Positions 25,721 to 35,562 of a stretch of 64,000 nucleotides of DNA are shown piece by piece (position 1 is the stretch's first letter; every line of letters starts with the position of its first letter). The position numbers and the translations under genes are program-made. Source of the stretch: Lachnospiraceae bacterium. GTDB lineage: Bacteria; Bacillota; Clostridia; Lachnospirales; Lachnospiraceae. The stretch is taken from assembly GCA_910575775.1 (NCBI GenBank), contig CAJTEY010000010.1, positions 1 to 64,000 of the forward strand. Direction: 5' to 3'. Under the pieces are notes generated by a model. It was given only the letters and a program-made list of their open reading frames with translations, ran no database searches and was not told where the DNA came from.

Positions 25721-26602
25721 CTATTTTTCTTCCCCTTCTGTTCCTGCCATCCTCCCATGCCCCACCAGAAACTCGGCACTCAGTGTTTCCACCACAAGCC
25801 TGTACATCCCTGGCTCCAGCGTGCCGTAAATATCCAGATTATATGTCTCGCTGGCACTCTCCCCGTCCGAAAGGATATGGGCAATATCCTGGAAGCCAAC
25901 ATTATCCGCCCTGACAGGCATTGTGTACCACTGGCCATCTATCTGCTTCTGGAGGGAAAAGTATTCCCCGTAAGTGAACTCTTCCCCGCTGTTATTGGCA
26001 ATCAATACCGTAATCTCGCTTGTCCCAATGTCCTGGGCAGTCATAGACAGCCCCTCTGCGCCCTCTGCCGGCAGCTCATCCGCTTTCAGCAGGAAACAGC
26101 TGTGATATACGGACAAATGCCCTGCATTGGGAAAGTTAAGGACATTCCAGGTATCCTCATCACTACCTTCCATCTCTCTCCATAGAAAGGAGAGATCCGT
26201 ATCCCCATAGTAAACCGCCCCGTCATTCCTAAGCCAGACCCCGCCGGATGCCGTCACGGAAATGTCATACCCTTCCCCACTGCTGATCCAGATTCCAAAG
26301 AAGGGAGTCTCCATCTGGGAGAGAGCCTGTTCATCTGCCGCCTGGAGGGGAATATCATTGATCCTTTTAATCACTTCCTTCTCCGTACTGCTATCATACA
26401 GCGTCCTGACCATAACCGTTTCCCCGTCATAATAATACAGTTGGAAAGCACTTGTATCCGGGCTTGCCCCAACAAGGATATTTCCGCCTTTATCATTTTT
26501 GTAAAGAAACACGGCAAACAGAACGCCTGCCACAGCCAAAAATAACATGATGAAAAACACAACTGGTATATATTTTGTTTTCTTATTTTGAAATGTCCTC
26601 AT
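25721..26602 (-). CDS. Membrane-anchored protein with Ig-like C-terminal domain
   Basis: The 293-residue protein starts MRTFQNKKTKYIPVVFF with one N-terminal membrane helix (to about residue 33) and has an extracellular remainder. The middle contains SVTASGGVWLRNDG, a lone-strand region resembling the surface part of M56-sensor proteins. The last 100 residues (ITVLIANNSGEEFTYGEYFS to MYRLVVETLSAEF) form a bacterial Ig-like domain of the type that ends in a PGxYRL strand. AAGGAGG precedes the start. A sigma-factor remnant lies upstream, so it may once have been an anti-sigma or sensor partner. Confidence 0.75.
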   Translation of the reverse strand: MRTFQNKKTKYIPVVFFIMLFLAVAGVLFAVFLYKNDKGGNILVGASPDTSAFQLYYYDGETVMVRTLYDSSTEKEVIKRINDIPLQAADEQALSQMETPFFGIWISSGEGYDISVTASGGVWLRNDGAVYYGDTDLSFLWREMEGSDEDTWNVLNFPNAGHLSVYHSCFLLKADELPAEGAEGLSMTAQDIGTSEITVLIANNSGEEFTYGEYFSLQKQIDGQWYTMPVRADNVGFQDIAHILSDGESASETYNLDIYGTLEPGMYRLVVETLSAEFLVGHGRMAGTEGEEK

Positions 26603-26699
26603 CGGTATCCTCCTTTATAAACCTTTCTATATTAGAGAAGCCACTGGATAAAGAACTGACTGCGGAAATAATCGGTTAAAGCAGACTCTGAGTATTTTG

Positions 26700-27030
26700 A
26701 CAATATGGTCACCGACCAGATTTCAAAAGTAAAACTGCGCTTCACCGTCAGAACTATCGGCTCCTTTTATTATCCTCCTATTGGCCGATTATGGGAAGCC
26801 CTAAAACAGAACCTACTATCCTGTCTTTTCCTTCAGCCCTTTCACAATCCCCTTCACAAGTTCTCCGGGAACATGCCGTTCTCGTACTCCTGCCGGGATA
26901 CCAGTGTGCCTGCAAGCTCTTCAATGGGCACCTTCGGATGCCCGAATCTGAACCGCTGTATATCCCTGCAGTGGTTGATCACCACCTTGATCAGTCATGC
27001 CTTTTTTATGAAAGAAATACAGGAAATAAA
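26700..27030 (-). pseudogene. Second ECF sigma factor remnant
   Basis: The minus frame LIKVVINHCRDIQRFRFGHP followed by KVPIEELAGTL is the end of sigma region 2 and the linker. It stops after EYENGMFPENL, and further scraps with stops follow down to 26750. Neither the beginning nor region 4 is intact. The rest of 26603-27101 shows no gene. Confidence 0.55.
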
Positions 27031-27101
27031 GATTTCATTTAAGAAAAACTGCCCTCTCCTGACAAGGGTTTTCTCCTTATCAAAAGAGGGCAGGCAATGG
27101 T

Positions 27102-27431
27102 TCAGGCCACTTTTACAATACAAATCTGGGTTGCTTTTAGTCCGCTGTCGGAAGAACTTCCCCATACCTGAATGAACTGGCTGGATGCCAGGTCCGCCGC
27201 TGTTGCTGCTGACATTTCAGATCTGGCCCCTCCATCGTAGATTGTTTCTATAGCAAACAGGGTATTTTCATCGTATGTAACCGCAATCTTGTTAAACTCA
27301 GAATCATCTCCGCTGCCAGAAGTCACTACGATTTCACCTCCATTAGCTGATTTTTCTGTAATGGCCTCTACCACGGTAAGCTGCCCATCCTTCAGCTCTT
27401 TGATATCCCCTTCCAGACTATTCATCCCCAT
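27102..27431 (-). CDS. Hypothetical protein overlapping the lipoprotein gene
   Basis: This 109-residue protein begins MGMNSLEGDIKELKDGQLTV and is rich in Glu, Ser and Gly, with the strand ICIVKVA at the end. It has no signal peptide, although the sequence style (DDSEFNKIAVTYDENTLFA) is that of a secreted domain. It may therefore be the detached C-terminal domain of a once longer exported protein. Its start overlaps the end of the lipoprotein gene (14 bp), which suggests coupling. Confidence 0.55.
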   Translation of the reverse strand: MGMNSLEGDIKELKDGQLTVVEAITEKSANGGEIVVTSGSGDDSEFNKIAVTYDENTLFAIETIYDGGARSEMSAATAADLASSQFIQVWGSSSDSGLKATQICIVKVA

Positions 27432-28662
27432 ATATTTCCTTCCACTGGTCTTCTGTCAGCCGTTCTGAATGCCACCACAGCTCACAGCCGCCCTCCAGAA
27501 AAATAATCTGATTGGATACATACTGAAAACCTCCATCATCAAGGGGACGAACCACGGTCTTATGGGTATATGCCCTGGAGGTGTTTTCCTCCGGGTATAC
27601 GGCATTCACAGTCAGAGTGAAAGTTCCGTCACCATTTTCCGTATAACTGACCACCTCCGGATATGGGATATCCGGATATTCAACCTCATAAACCCCTCTC
27701 GGCCTGTATTCATAAGTCTCATCCTCCGGGATATAGGCGGCCTTCCTCTGCAGCTCCTCGTGATTGATTTGCAAATGACGCTCAATGACATGTTCAAATA
27801 CATCTGCCGGTATCCTGTAAACGGCCCCGGCGTCTAAATCATTGTCCGGTGTAAAGGGAACCAGCTGCTCATAGATATCAGGATAAAACCTGTCAAATAA
27901 ATCATAAAAATCCAGATTCCCAAAATCCTGCTCACTCCAGTCTGTAAGGAAAAGATTATTTCCCCCATACCCCACCGGCAACAAATACTGTCGGTTTAAT
28001 TCCCTGCACGTTTCATCCAGTGGCTCAACCCTCAGCGCCGTATGTTCCGGTTCATTACTGAGGGAAAGCACATAATAGCTTTCGGAAAAATAGCTTCCTT
28101 CAAACAGCAGGTAGCCTTCTTCCGTATATTCCCACGATTCTGCCAGATAGCTTACGGTACTTAAGTTTTTCAGAATCCCATTGCTATACTGATAATATCC
28201 TCTGGTTACGTTTACTGCTCCCTCTGCTGTATGAAGGTCATACTTTATAAATCCGCCGGAGCTGGTGACTGCGATTATGGTAAGTTTGTCATCCTTCGCT
28301 TCCTCTACGGATCTGCAAAAGCGTAAAACCTGTTCCGAACCGACCATGTCAATCTGATTTTCTTCGTCCACCACAGCATAACCATGTTCTCCAATCCGTT
28401 CAACCATGCGTCTTGTCACTTCCAGCTCTCCAACCGTTCCCATTTCTACTGCCTGTTCATAAATATCACAATAAAGCTCTGCAATGGATTCCCCATCGGA
28501 ATCACGGTTTTCTCCTATTTGTTCCTTTTCCGAATATTCTTCTCTGACTTCTGCATTTTGCGGTATCTTCTGATTTTCCTCTGCCTTTTTGCCACATCCG
28601 AACACTATAAAAAGAAGGACACCTGCAGCAATAAACAGTTTTTGTTTTCCCATGTTTTTCAT
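27418..28662 (-). CDS. Lipoprotein of DUF6070 type
   Basis: In this 414-residue protein, a short hydrophobic signal ends in a lipobox (FIVFGC), so the mature part is a lipid-anchored surface protein beginning CGKKAEEN. A large domain follows with YYQYSNGILKNLSTVSYLAE, NRQYLLPVGYGGNNLFL, and a C-terminal strand-rich part. I take it as DUF6070, common in Lachnospiraceae and of unknown function, from its architecture. The start could also be the Met four codons later. It precedes the 109-residue gene in one operon. Confidence 0.75.
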   Translation of the reverse strand: MKNMGKQKLFIAAGVLLFIVFGCGKKAEENQKIPQNAEVREEYSEKEQIGENRDSDGESIAELYCDIYEQAVEMGTVGELEVTRRMVERIGEHGYAVVDEENQIDMVGSEQVLRFCRSVEEAKDDKLTIIAVTSSGGFIKYDLHTAEGAVNVTRGYYQYSNGILKNLSTVSYLAESWEYTEEGYLLFEGSYFSESYYVLSLSNEPEHTALRVEPLDETCRELNRQYLLPVGYGGNNLFLTDWSEQDFGNLDFYDLFDRFYPDIYEQLVPFTPDNDLDAGAVYRIPADVFEHVIERHLQINHEELQRKAAYIPEDETYEYRPRGVYEVEYPDIPYPEVVSYTENGDGTFTLTVNAVYPEENTSRAYTHKTVVRPLDDGGFQYVSNQIIFLEGGCELWWHSERLTEDQWKEIYGDE

Positions 28663-28805
28663 CTCTGTCAGACCACCTATTATAAATATCTTTTATTTTA
28701 GAATTCCTGCCATGCGCAGCAGATACCTGCATTTGTGGTAGTGCGGTGTTCCCATAAAAAAGACTTTCATTTATTATCTCCACATCCTTTCAAGTACTGA
28801 CTTTC

Positions 28806-29654
28806 TTATATAGGGATATCATACTGCATGATAATGTTATGGAAACAGTCATGGAACCCCAGTTTTCTGTAGAGTTCAACGGCCTCCTCCGAACCACTGA
28901 GTGTAACTGCCCTTACTCCGTTTTCAAAAAGCTCCCCAAGTGCCTGTGAGCATAACGAAATTGCTGCTTTCCTCCTGCGGTATTCCTGTAAGGTGGAAAC
29001 AAATTCCAAAGACGCCGTATCCCCTGTCCGGATTGTAGATGCTGTAGATATCGGTTTTCCATCCATCTCGCACAGATAAAACCGGAGATTCTCTTTTTCG
29101 AGCCAGACAGCATAATGCTCTGCGTCAATCATTTTCCATCCGTGTAGGGCGGTATTTACCACATCCACCCATATCCGAAAATCTTCCTTTGTACGAACCC
29201 TTCTGCATATCACATCCCTGTCCGCAGGAAAGTATGGCTGGAAATCATTTTTATGAAGGAGCATTCCCGGCTCCAGTTCCTCCTCCCATGATTCCTCATG
29301 CAGCCTTACATGAAAAGCCAGGGAAGGGCCTTTTTCACCTTCCTTCGGCATAATCCATTCCACGCTGCCCTCCTGAAGTCCAACAATGCCGGAGAGGAAA
29401 AAAGTACGGTAATAATTGTAATATCCGTTTATAATCATTTCTTTCTCTCTTTCCCTCACAAAGCTGTCCATGATGTCTTCCGGTATGGTGATTTCATACT
29501 CGCAGGTCATATCTCCGTTCAACACGGAATGCACGACCCTTCCCTCCAGTTCCCTTCCCAGAAAAGCTTCCGTAAAATCCAGTTCCGCACAGATTTCCCT
29601 CTCAAATGTATTGAACCCAAATTTATCGTCATAATTTATATTTGTATCTCCCAC
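28806..29654 (-). CDS. GNAT-family acetyltransferase (GTG start)
   Basis: The 282-residue protein has a C-terminal GNAT domain: LRFYLCEMDGKPISTASTIR, ASLEFVSTLQEYRRRKAAIS (acetyl-CoA motif with R-R-K-A-A) and ELYRKLGFHDC. The N-terminal half is separate, with DFTEAFLGRELEGRVVHSVL. The start is GTG at 29654 with AAGGAGAGATAC upstream. It is the third GNAT gene in the island, and no substrate can be assigned. The 140 bp downstream of the lipoprotein promoter region hold nothing else. Confidence 0.8.
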   Translation of the reverse strand: MGDTNINYDDKFGFNTFEREICAELDFTEAFLGRELEGRVVHSVLNGDMTCEYEITIPEDIMDSFVREREKEMIINGYYNYYRTFFLSGIVGLQEGSVEWIMPKEGEKGPSLAFHVRLHEESWEEELEPGMLLHKNDFQPYFPADRDVICRRVRTKEDFRIWVDVVNTALHGWKMIDAEHYAVWLEKENLRFYLCEMDGKPISTASTIRTGDTASLEFVSTLQEYRRRKAAISLCSQALGELFENGVRAVTLSGSEEAVELYRKLGFHDCFHNIIMQYDIPI

Positions 29655-29792
29655 GTATCTCTCCTTCCGTTTTCATATACTGAACGGCGTAATTAAATTA
29701 CGTTCTTCCTTTCCAGCTAAATGCTTTCGCTGAATATGTTTATGTTTTCTTCATAAGTATTTACGGCCCGTGTGATTACACTCTCTTACCGG

Positions 29793-29990
29793 AAAGCCGC
29801 CGAATCATCCCCATTTTGTATGCTCTTTTCTTCCTGTACTTTTTTCGCTGCCTTTCTCACCATTCCTAATACTGTTTTTTCCCATTCCGAATCAGATTTC
29901 ATTCTTTCAAAACATTCCTCAGTAATTGTCAGGGCACCGCTCACGTTACCAATACTTATACCAGTCTCCTTTCTTGTACCCTCTGCGGTT
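29793..29990 (-). pseudogene. Fragment of a hypothetical gene
   Basis: A minus frame reads TRKETGISIGNVSGALTITE, then ECFERMKSDSEWEKTVLGMV and KKVQEEKSIQNG to TAA. It resembles the end of a DUF6033-type protein but has no start or beginning. The rest of 29655-30054 shows nothing. Confidence 0.35.
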
Positions 29991-30054
29991 AAAAAGCCGG
30001 AAAACGTACTTCTATTATCACCCTGTTGACCGATTTTGAGAAGACTCCGGGTTC

Positions 30055-32559
30055 TTATTCCACAAGTTCAATGGAATCTACAATGCTCATCCTGCTAATC
30101 TTCCGGAGTGGAATACAGGTTGTCAGGATACAGGCTCCGATGGCAAAAAGCGATGCGCAGGCCATAGGAACCACGGGAACTGCCGTCAGCCGCAGGGTAT
30201 CCGTTGCCCCGGCCTCCACAAATACCGTGCCGATATATCCGGTGATACACCCGATCACCGCCGCACTGATGCCATAATAGAACCCTTCCCACAAAAATAC
30301 CCGGTACAGGCTTCCCGCACTCATACCCATGGCCCGCTGTATGCCGATCTCTGTGATCCTTGTATGGATATTAGTATAAACCGTATTGATGATGTTTAGG
30401 ATGCCTATGAGACCGATGAACAGGATCAGGCCCCAGGCCAGCAAACGGATCTGGGCCTCGCTTTCCTCATACTGGCGGTCCGTCTGTTCATAGGACACCG
30501 TGACCGTCCCCGGCACCCGTCGGCAGAATTCCTCCAGCACCTGGTCAAAGGCTGCCCGGTCGGCATCTGCAGTCAATCCCGGCCTAAGTTCCGCATAAGT
30601 ATCCGTCCCTGTAAGGCTGGAATAAATCCGGTCGCTGACCAGCACCTGGACTCCGTTCACAAACCCCCTGTTGCCCACGCTGAAATAGTCGTCATAGCCC
30701 TCCATGGACAGCAAAACCGGCAGTTTTTTCCCGGACACCGTAACCGTGCTTCCTTCCTCCACATGGGTCGTTCCAAAGGATTCTCCCCCAATCTCCATGG
30801 GGATGGGATTGCGGATTACACAGCCCTCCCCTGCTTTTAACTGTTCCAGCTGTTCTTTTGTAAGCCGGGAAGAGAATGCATAGTCCATCCAGATATCATT
30901 GAATCCGAAGATCTGAAACGTCTCCCCCACTCCCAGAGAAATATCCGTCTCCACCCCTTTTGGACGGTTCTGTTCATCCAGCTCGTAGAGGGAAAACTGC
31001 TGTGCCGCTACCTGAGCTATCTTTTCATCCGCTTCCATTTCCTGAAGCTCCTTTGGGGAAATGCCCTCATATGGATTGACAATGGAATAATCCCCCAGGT
31101 GTTCTGACAGGGAACCGGATACGCCAAGCAGGGATAAAAAGCTCTGCAGTGTAATAAAAACCGTAATGCTCATGATCAGGGACAGAACCGTCACCGCCGT
31201 CCGTCCCCTGCTCCGGCTCAGATTCAGTCTGGCATAATACCGTTCAAAGCTACGGATCTTTCCCGTAGTCCGTTTTCTGCGCTTCACCGATACGCCGGTT
31301 CCAGACATGGCCCTGACCGGGGAAACCCTGGCCGCAAACCTGGCCGCCGGAGCCGCCGCCAGAAACGCAAACAGAAGTGTTATGAAAGCGCTGATCAGCA
31401 GATATCCCCATTTTCCTGTGCTGTTTGCGTCAATCAATGCCTGGAGCTGTTCGCTGTCTCCCGCCAGGAACATTTCCGGCGAGAGCTGGCTTAAGGCCGC
31501 TAACAAAATTCCTTTTGCGGACAGAGCGCCAAGCAGCAGACCCGTAGGAATCCCCGCCATGCAAAGATACAGAATCTCTGCAGCAACGATCCGATAAAGC
31601 TGTCCTTTCTCCGCCCCCAGCGCCCGGAGCATGCCGTACTGCCCAAGGCACCGGGACACCGCAATCTTCAGTATATTGTAAATCACCAGTCCCGCCGCAA
31701 GCAGAATTAAACTGACTACCAGCACCCCCGCAAACACCAGCCAGGAGAAACCCGCATCATCCACGGCCAGCTCCGTATCCGCCGCTTCCGTGTCAAAGGA
31801 AATCCCAAGGGCGTTCAAAAGAGGGACATTGTATAGGGTGTCCAGTTCATGAATCTCCAGCTTTTCGCACAGGTCATCCATCACGGACTGAAAATTCTTT
31901 TTGCTTTCGGTGCGGATATCCACACTATAATAGAGATACTCCGGAGGAAGAACCGCTTTTGCCGTTCCCTGCCCCGCCAGGCCCAGGATATGGCCCCCGG
32001 TATAACCCAGGAAATTGCTCTCTGTGATCCCCACCAGGGTAAACTCCGCCGTATATTCATAAGCATCCGCCACAATCCCATGGCGCAGGGCTTTGGAAAG
32101 GGAAAGGGAAATCTTATCCTCCACCTGCCCGGTAAATCCAAGAAATTGCAATGCGTCTTCCGGCAGGGCAATCTCCATAGGCGCCTGCGGAAGCCTTCCC
32201 TGCGCCAGACGGGAGTAAGCGGGCCGTGTGGCAATCCCGCCTTTCCAGTATTCCGTCAGATCCAGGGAAAGCTGGTCATTCAGCTTCTGATCCCCAAGCG
32301 GAACAAAACGGCCGGCATAGGACAGGCGGGGATCCTTTTCCAGCATCTGTGCCTTTTCCTCCGTCAGCTGTACAAAGGTCGCATAACGGTCCCCGCCGAT
32401 GACGATGGCCTGCTGCTGGCGCATGGCGGAAAGTACGCCTGCGGACTGCCCCACTGCGGTGGTCATCATGGTGGACAGGATCACAGCAATCAGGATGAGA
32501 AAAGATGTCAGTTTCTGTGAAAGCACCTCTTTCCGCGCCAGAGTACAATAGTTTTTCAT
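30055..32559 (-). CDS. FtsX/MacB-type ABC permease
   Basis: In this 834-residue protein, an N-terminal helix (LTSFLILIAVILSTMMTTAV) is followed by an extracellular MacB-type domain. Three helices lie at about 275-420, one near 455-475 (TAVTVLSLIMSITVFITLQ), a second extracellular domain comes next, and the final three helices end with FAIGACILTTCIPLRKISRM. Duplicated FtsX units of this type export peptides or signal to a sensor kinase. ATG 32559 overlaps the ATPase stop. It is one operon with the ATPase, and the kinase/regulator pair lies upstream. Confidence 0.92.
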   Translation of the reverse strand: MKNYCTLARKEVLSQKLTSFLILIAVILSTMMTTAVGQSAGVLSAMRQQQAIVIGGDRYATFVQLTEEKAQMLEKDPRLSYAGRFVPLGDQKLNDQLSLDLTEYWKGGIATRPAYSRLAQGRLPQAPMEIALPEDALQFLGFTGQVEDKISLSLSKALRHGIVADAYEYTAEFTLVGITESNFLGYTGGHILGLAGQGTAKAVLPPEYLYYSVDIRTESKKNFQSVMDDLCEKLEIHELDTLYNVPLLNALGISFDTEAADTELAVDDAGFSWLVFAGVLVVSLILLAAGLVIYNILKIAVSRCLGQYGMLRALGAEKGQLYRIVAAEILYLCMAGIPTGLLLGALSAKGILLAALSQLSPEMFLAGDSEQLQALIDANSTGKWGYLLISAFITLLFAFLAAAPAARFAARVSPVRAMSGTGVSVKRRKRTTGKIRSFERYYARLNLSRSRGRTAVTVLSLIMSITVFITLQSFLSLLGVSGSLSEHLGDYSIVNPYEGISPKELQEMEADEKIAQVAAQQFSLYELDEQNRPKGVETDISLGVGETFQIFGFNDIWMDYAFSSRLTKEQLEQLKAGEGCVIRNPIPMEIGGESFGTTHVEEGSTVTVSGKKLPVLLSMEGYDDYFSVGNRGFVNGVQVLVSDRIYSSLTGTDTYAELRPGLTADADRAAFDQVLEEFCRRVPGTVTVSYEQTDRQYEESEAQIRLLAWGLILFIGLIGILNIINTVYTNIHTRITEIGIQRAMGMSAGSLYRVFLWEGFYYGISAAVIGCITGYIGTVFVEAGATDTLRLTAVPVVPMACASLFAIGACILTTCIPLRKISRMSIVDSIELVE

Positions 32560-33230
32560 CTTTCTTCCACCTCCGTCAGCACGCCGTCCACAATAGACAA
32601 TCTTCGGTCTGCCATCTCCGCCACACGGCTATCGTGGGTAATAATAACCAGGGTTTTCCCCATTTCTTTGTGGATTGCCCGCAGCATTTCCATTACTTCC
32701 CCACCGCTTTTGCTGTCCAGATTTCCGGTGGGTTCGTCTGCGAAAATCACGTCCGGTCCCGCGATCAGCGCACGCGCAATGGCCACCCTCTGCTGCTGTC
32801 CTCCGGAAAGCTCGCAGGGCAGGTGGCTTAACCGGCTGCCAATGCCCAAAAGCTGCGACAGCTGCTGAAAATACGCCTCGTCCGGCTGTTTTTTGTCAAG
32901 GAGCAGGGGCATCAGAATATTTTCCCGGGCGGTCAGGACCGGGAGCAAATGAAACTGCTGAAAGACAAAACCAATGCTCCTGCGCCGGAATGCGGACCTC
33001 TCCCGGTCCGAAAGACTGTAAATATCCTTCCCGTTATAAGTCAGACAGCCGCAGGTCGGCTCATCCAGCCCGGACAGCAGATGGAGCAGGGTGCTCTTCC
33101 CGCTGCCGGACGGTCCCGTAATGGAAAGGAAATCCCCCTGCATAATTCGGAGCGATACCCGGTCCAGGGCCGTCACCTGGCTTTCCCCCTTTCCGTAAAC
33201 CTTTGAAAGTTCTTTTGCTTCAATTTTCAT
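32556..33230 (-). CDS. MacB/LolD-type ABC ATPase
   Basis: The 224-residue ATPase has Walker A GPSGSGKST near residue 40, Q-loop FQQFHLLP, signature LSGGQQQRVAIARAL near 138, Walker B VIFADEPTGNLD and H-loop ITHDSR. This is the subfamily that powers FtsX-like permeases (bacitracin, lantibiotic and lipoprotein export). It is followed by the permease in a 4-bp overlap. The kinase and regulator genes lie 110 bp upstream on the same strand and probably control it. Confidence 0.95.
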   Translation of the reverse strand: MKIEAKELSKVYGKGESQVTALDRVSLRIMQGDFLSITGPSGSGKSTLLHLLSGLDEPTCGCLTYNGKDIYSLSDRERSAFRRRSIGFVFQQFHLLPVLTARENILMPLLLDKKQPDEAYFQQLSQLLGIGSRLSHLPCELSGGQQQRVAIARALIAGPDVIFADEPTGNLDSKSGGEVMEMLRAIHKEMGKTLVIITHDSRVAEMADRRLSIVDGVLTEVEER

Positions 33231-33339
33231 AAAAATACACTCTCCTGTTTCTATTTCCGCATTTTCATTGGCTGACAGCCGTAGATGCGGATTTTATAAT
33301 ACTCTAAGGAGAGTGTAATGGGTAAATCTCAAGAAACGC

Positions 33340-34473
33340 TCAAGATTTTTCAATTTTCTTCTCTGAACAGGTTTTTTGTAAAACGAAAAAAGCGGTAACC
33401 TCTGCACCTCCGGCCGGCCGGTTCTCAAGCCGCAGTTCTCCGCCGCATTTGAGGCAGAGCAGGCTGCTGCCGTAAAGCCCCATGCCGAGGTGCTCCGAGC
33501 TTTCCTCCAGTTTTCCAAAAGGCTTCGGACCGTTCTTCACCAGTTGTGCCGGAAAACCGGGGCCGTCATCCGAGACGGTAAGGCACAGAACATCTTCGGC
33601 CAAGGTAAGACGGATTTCCAGTTTTTCATGGGCAAAACGGGCCGCGTTTCCAATGAGATTTTCCGCCACGGTCAGGAAAATTCCATGGTCTATCCGAATG
33701 GTTCCCAGATCCGTTACGGACAAACGGATATCCGTCCCCGGGGCAAGCAGACGCGCGGTCTCTCCCAGTTCCTCCCGCAGTACAGAACCGGTCATCTCAC
33801 AGGGCCGCACCTGCAGCTGTTCCAACCTCTGGATACTGCTCATGGCTTCCACATACTGTTCGATCCGTTGCACATAGCGGTCCATCCGCTCCAGCGTGTG
33901 CTCATCCGCCCGGCCGCTTTTCATCAGTCGGATGCTTCCCTTCAGGACTGTGACCGGATTTCTCAGGTCGTGGGCAAAGGCCGCATTGAGCCGTTTTCGT
34001 TCCTCCGCCTGATGCCACAGCTCCCGGTTCGTTTTTAAAAGCTCTGCCCTCATCATCTCAAATCCGACACAGATCTGTCCCAGTTCGTCCGCCGATATCT
34101 CCGGCAGGGAAAAGTTAAGGTCATGGCTTCGGATGCGCTCAGTTCCCATCTGAAGAACCGCGATAGGGTTTTTCAGCTTCAGATGATAGAACAGAATCCC
34201 GGCAATACCCAATCCCCCTGCAGGGAGCAAAACCGCAGAAAATAGCTGAATACTGCCAAGCAGTTTCAGGATCTGCCTTTGCTGCGGGTCAGGTTCGGCC
34301 AGTTCCGTAACCATGCCATCAAAGTCAATGGAAATCCCGCCACTCGGAAACCGCTCCGCAGCCTTTGCACAAAGCAGATATATTGCAAAGGTCAGAAAAA
34401 GCGCTGTTGCCAGACACAAAACAGACAGCAGGAAAAAACAGCGTTTCAGTTCCATATTTTTCAGCCGTTCCAT
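33340..34473 (-). CDS. Sensor histidine kinase
   Basis: In this 377-residue kinase, two membrane helices (about 10-33 and 70-95) enclose a short outside loop of about 35 residues. A HAMP-like linker, the HisKA box AFAHDLRNPVTVLKGS (phospho-His) and an HATPase domain with NLIGNAARFAHEK and VSDDGPGFP follow. ATG 34473 is chosen over the upstream GTG because both overlap the regulator stop and the GTG is less well placed. The short sensory loop is the pattern of kinases that sense through their ABC partner, so the four genes may be a Bce-like detoxification module. Confidence 0.9.
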   Translation of the reverse strand: MERLKNMELKRCFFLLSVLCLATALFLTFAIYLLCAKAAERFPSGGISIDFDGMVTELAEPDPQQRQILKLLGSIQLFSAVLLPAGGLGIAGILFYHLKLKNPIAVLQMGTERIRSHDLNFSLPEISADELGQICVGFEMMRAELLKTNRELWHQAEERKRLNAAFAHDLRNPVTVLKGSIRLMKSGRADEHTLERMDRYVQRIEQYVEAMSSIQRLEQLQVRPCEMTGSVLREELGETARLLAPGTDIRLSVTDLGTIRIDHGIFLTVAENLIGNAARFAHEKLEIRLTLAEDVLCLTVSDDGPGFPAQLVKNGPKPFGKLEESSEHLGMGLYGSSLLCLKCGGELRLENRPAGGAEVTAFFVLQKTCSEKKIEKS

Positions 34474-35132
34474 CGGTATCCGCACCCCCAGACCGTTTCA
34501 ATATAGCCCGTAAATGTATGGGCTGCCAGCTTTGCCCGAATCTTTCGGATATGCTCCATCACCACATCACTGCTGCCCTCCCCATCCATTCCCCAGACGC
34601 TTTCGTAGATGCGCTCCCGGTCAAACACCTGCCCCACATGCAGGGACAACAGCTCCAGGATATCAAACTCCCGCCTGGAAAACGCCACCGACTCCCCGTT
34701 TATGGTTACAGTACGGGCTGTATAGTCTATGGCGAGGGTTCCGAAGAACTTTATTGCCGAAGAATTCTGACGCCTCTGTTCTCTCCGCAGGTGCGCGGCC
34801 ACCCTCGCATTTAATTCCTCCAGATCGAAAGGTTTTACAATGTAGTCGTCCCCGCCTGCCTGAAATCCCAGAATCTGATCTGCGGATTCCACACGGGCGG
34901 TCAAGAAAAGAATCGGGCAGCGCACATGTTCCCGGATGCTCCTGCAGACAGAGAGGCCGTCCATCCCCGGCATGTTGATATCAAGCAGGATCAGATCCGG
35001 CTGCTCCTGGGCTTTCCAGATTGCTTCCTGCCCATTGCAGGCAGTCAGAATGTCATACTCCGCTGAAAAATAACTTTTCATAGTATCCACAATTCCCTGT
35101 TCATCATCCACAATCAATAATTTCTGTTTCAT
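34461..35132 (-). CDS. OmpR-family response regulator
   Basis: The 223-residue protein has a receiver domain with DDE near residues 8-10, phospho-Asp in LILLDINMPGMDG, Thr in LFLTAR and Lys in YIVKPF. A winged-helix output domain (YTARTVTINGESVAFSRREF to YIETVWGCGYRWNG) follows. It is encoded just before its kinase, with overlap. It is likely to activate the ABC operon downstream. Confidence 0.95.
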   Translation of the reverse strand: MKQKLLIVDDEQGIVDTMKSYFSAEYDILTACNGQEAIWKAQEQPDLILLDINMPGMDGLSVCRSIREHVRCPILFLTARVESADQILGFQAGGDDYIVKPFDLEELNARVAAHLRREQRRQNSSAIKFFGTLAIDYTARTVTINGESVAFSRREFDILELLSLHVGQVFDRERIYESVWGMDGEGSSDVVMEHIRKIRAKLAAHTFTGYIETVWGCGYRWNG

Positions 35133-35409
35133 GCTCTGACTTCCTTCCCACAGAGTTTTTCATATCATATCACATAAATCTCAAAGAAATCTCAAGAATC
35201 ATGGAAAGATATTTGTATTGTAACCAAATAAAACGTTCTGAAATTACCCTTTACCGCAAAAAGGACGGCCATCACAAACGATTGCCGCCCTGCAATTATT
35301 TTCCTGTCCCATATCTGCTTCAAACCATTCAGGCAGAGCATTCCTTCCGTATCTCCGCTTTATTCTATCTTTTCCGCTGGATTCTGCGCACCGAAGCGCC
35401 CTGACAGGA

Positions 35410-35550
35410 TTTGCCGGAAACGTATGGAAACTGGAAGATCATCTTTTGTTTTGAAAAAATCATATAGACTGGACTTTCCCATTTTCGCTAAGTCTGCAAT
35501 TTCCCGCATAGATGTTTCTTTAAAATTCTTACAAGCCGTAAATTGTCAAA
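35410..35550 (-). pseudogene. TetR HTH fragment
   Basis: The minus frame FKETSMREIADLAKMGKSSL and YDFFKTKDDLPVSIRFRQIL matches a TetR HTH with its following helix, without an intact start or a ligand domain. The rest of 35133-35409 shows no gene; a weak hairpin (GGACGGC to GCCGCCC) lies near 35265-35290. Confidence 0.55.
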
Positions 35551-35562
35551 CGGATATGCAGT

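Noticed and set aside
31849..32520. 223-codon plus-strand ORF
   Set aside because: Antisense to the FtsX-type permease, with no ribosome site and no protein-like pattern.
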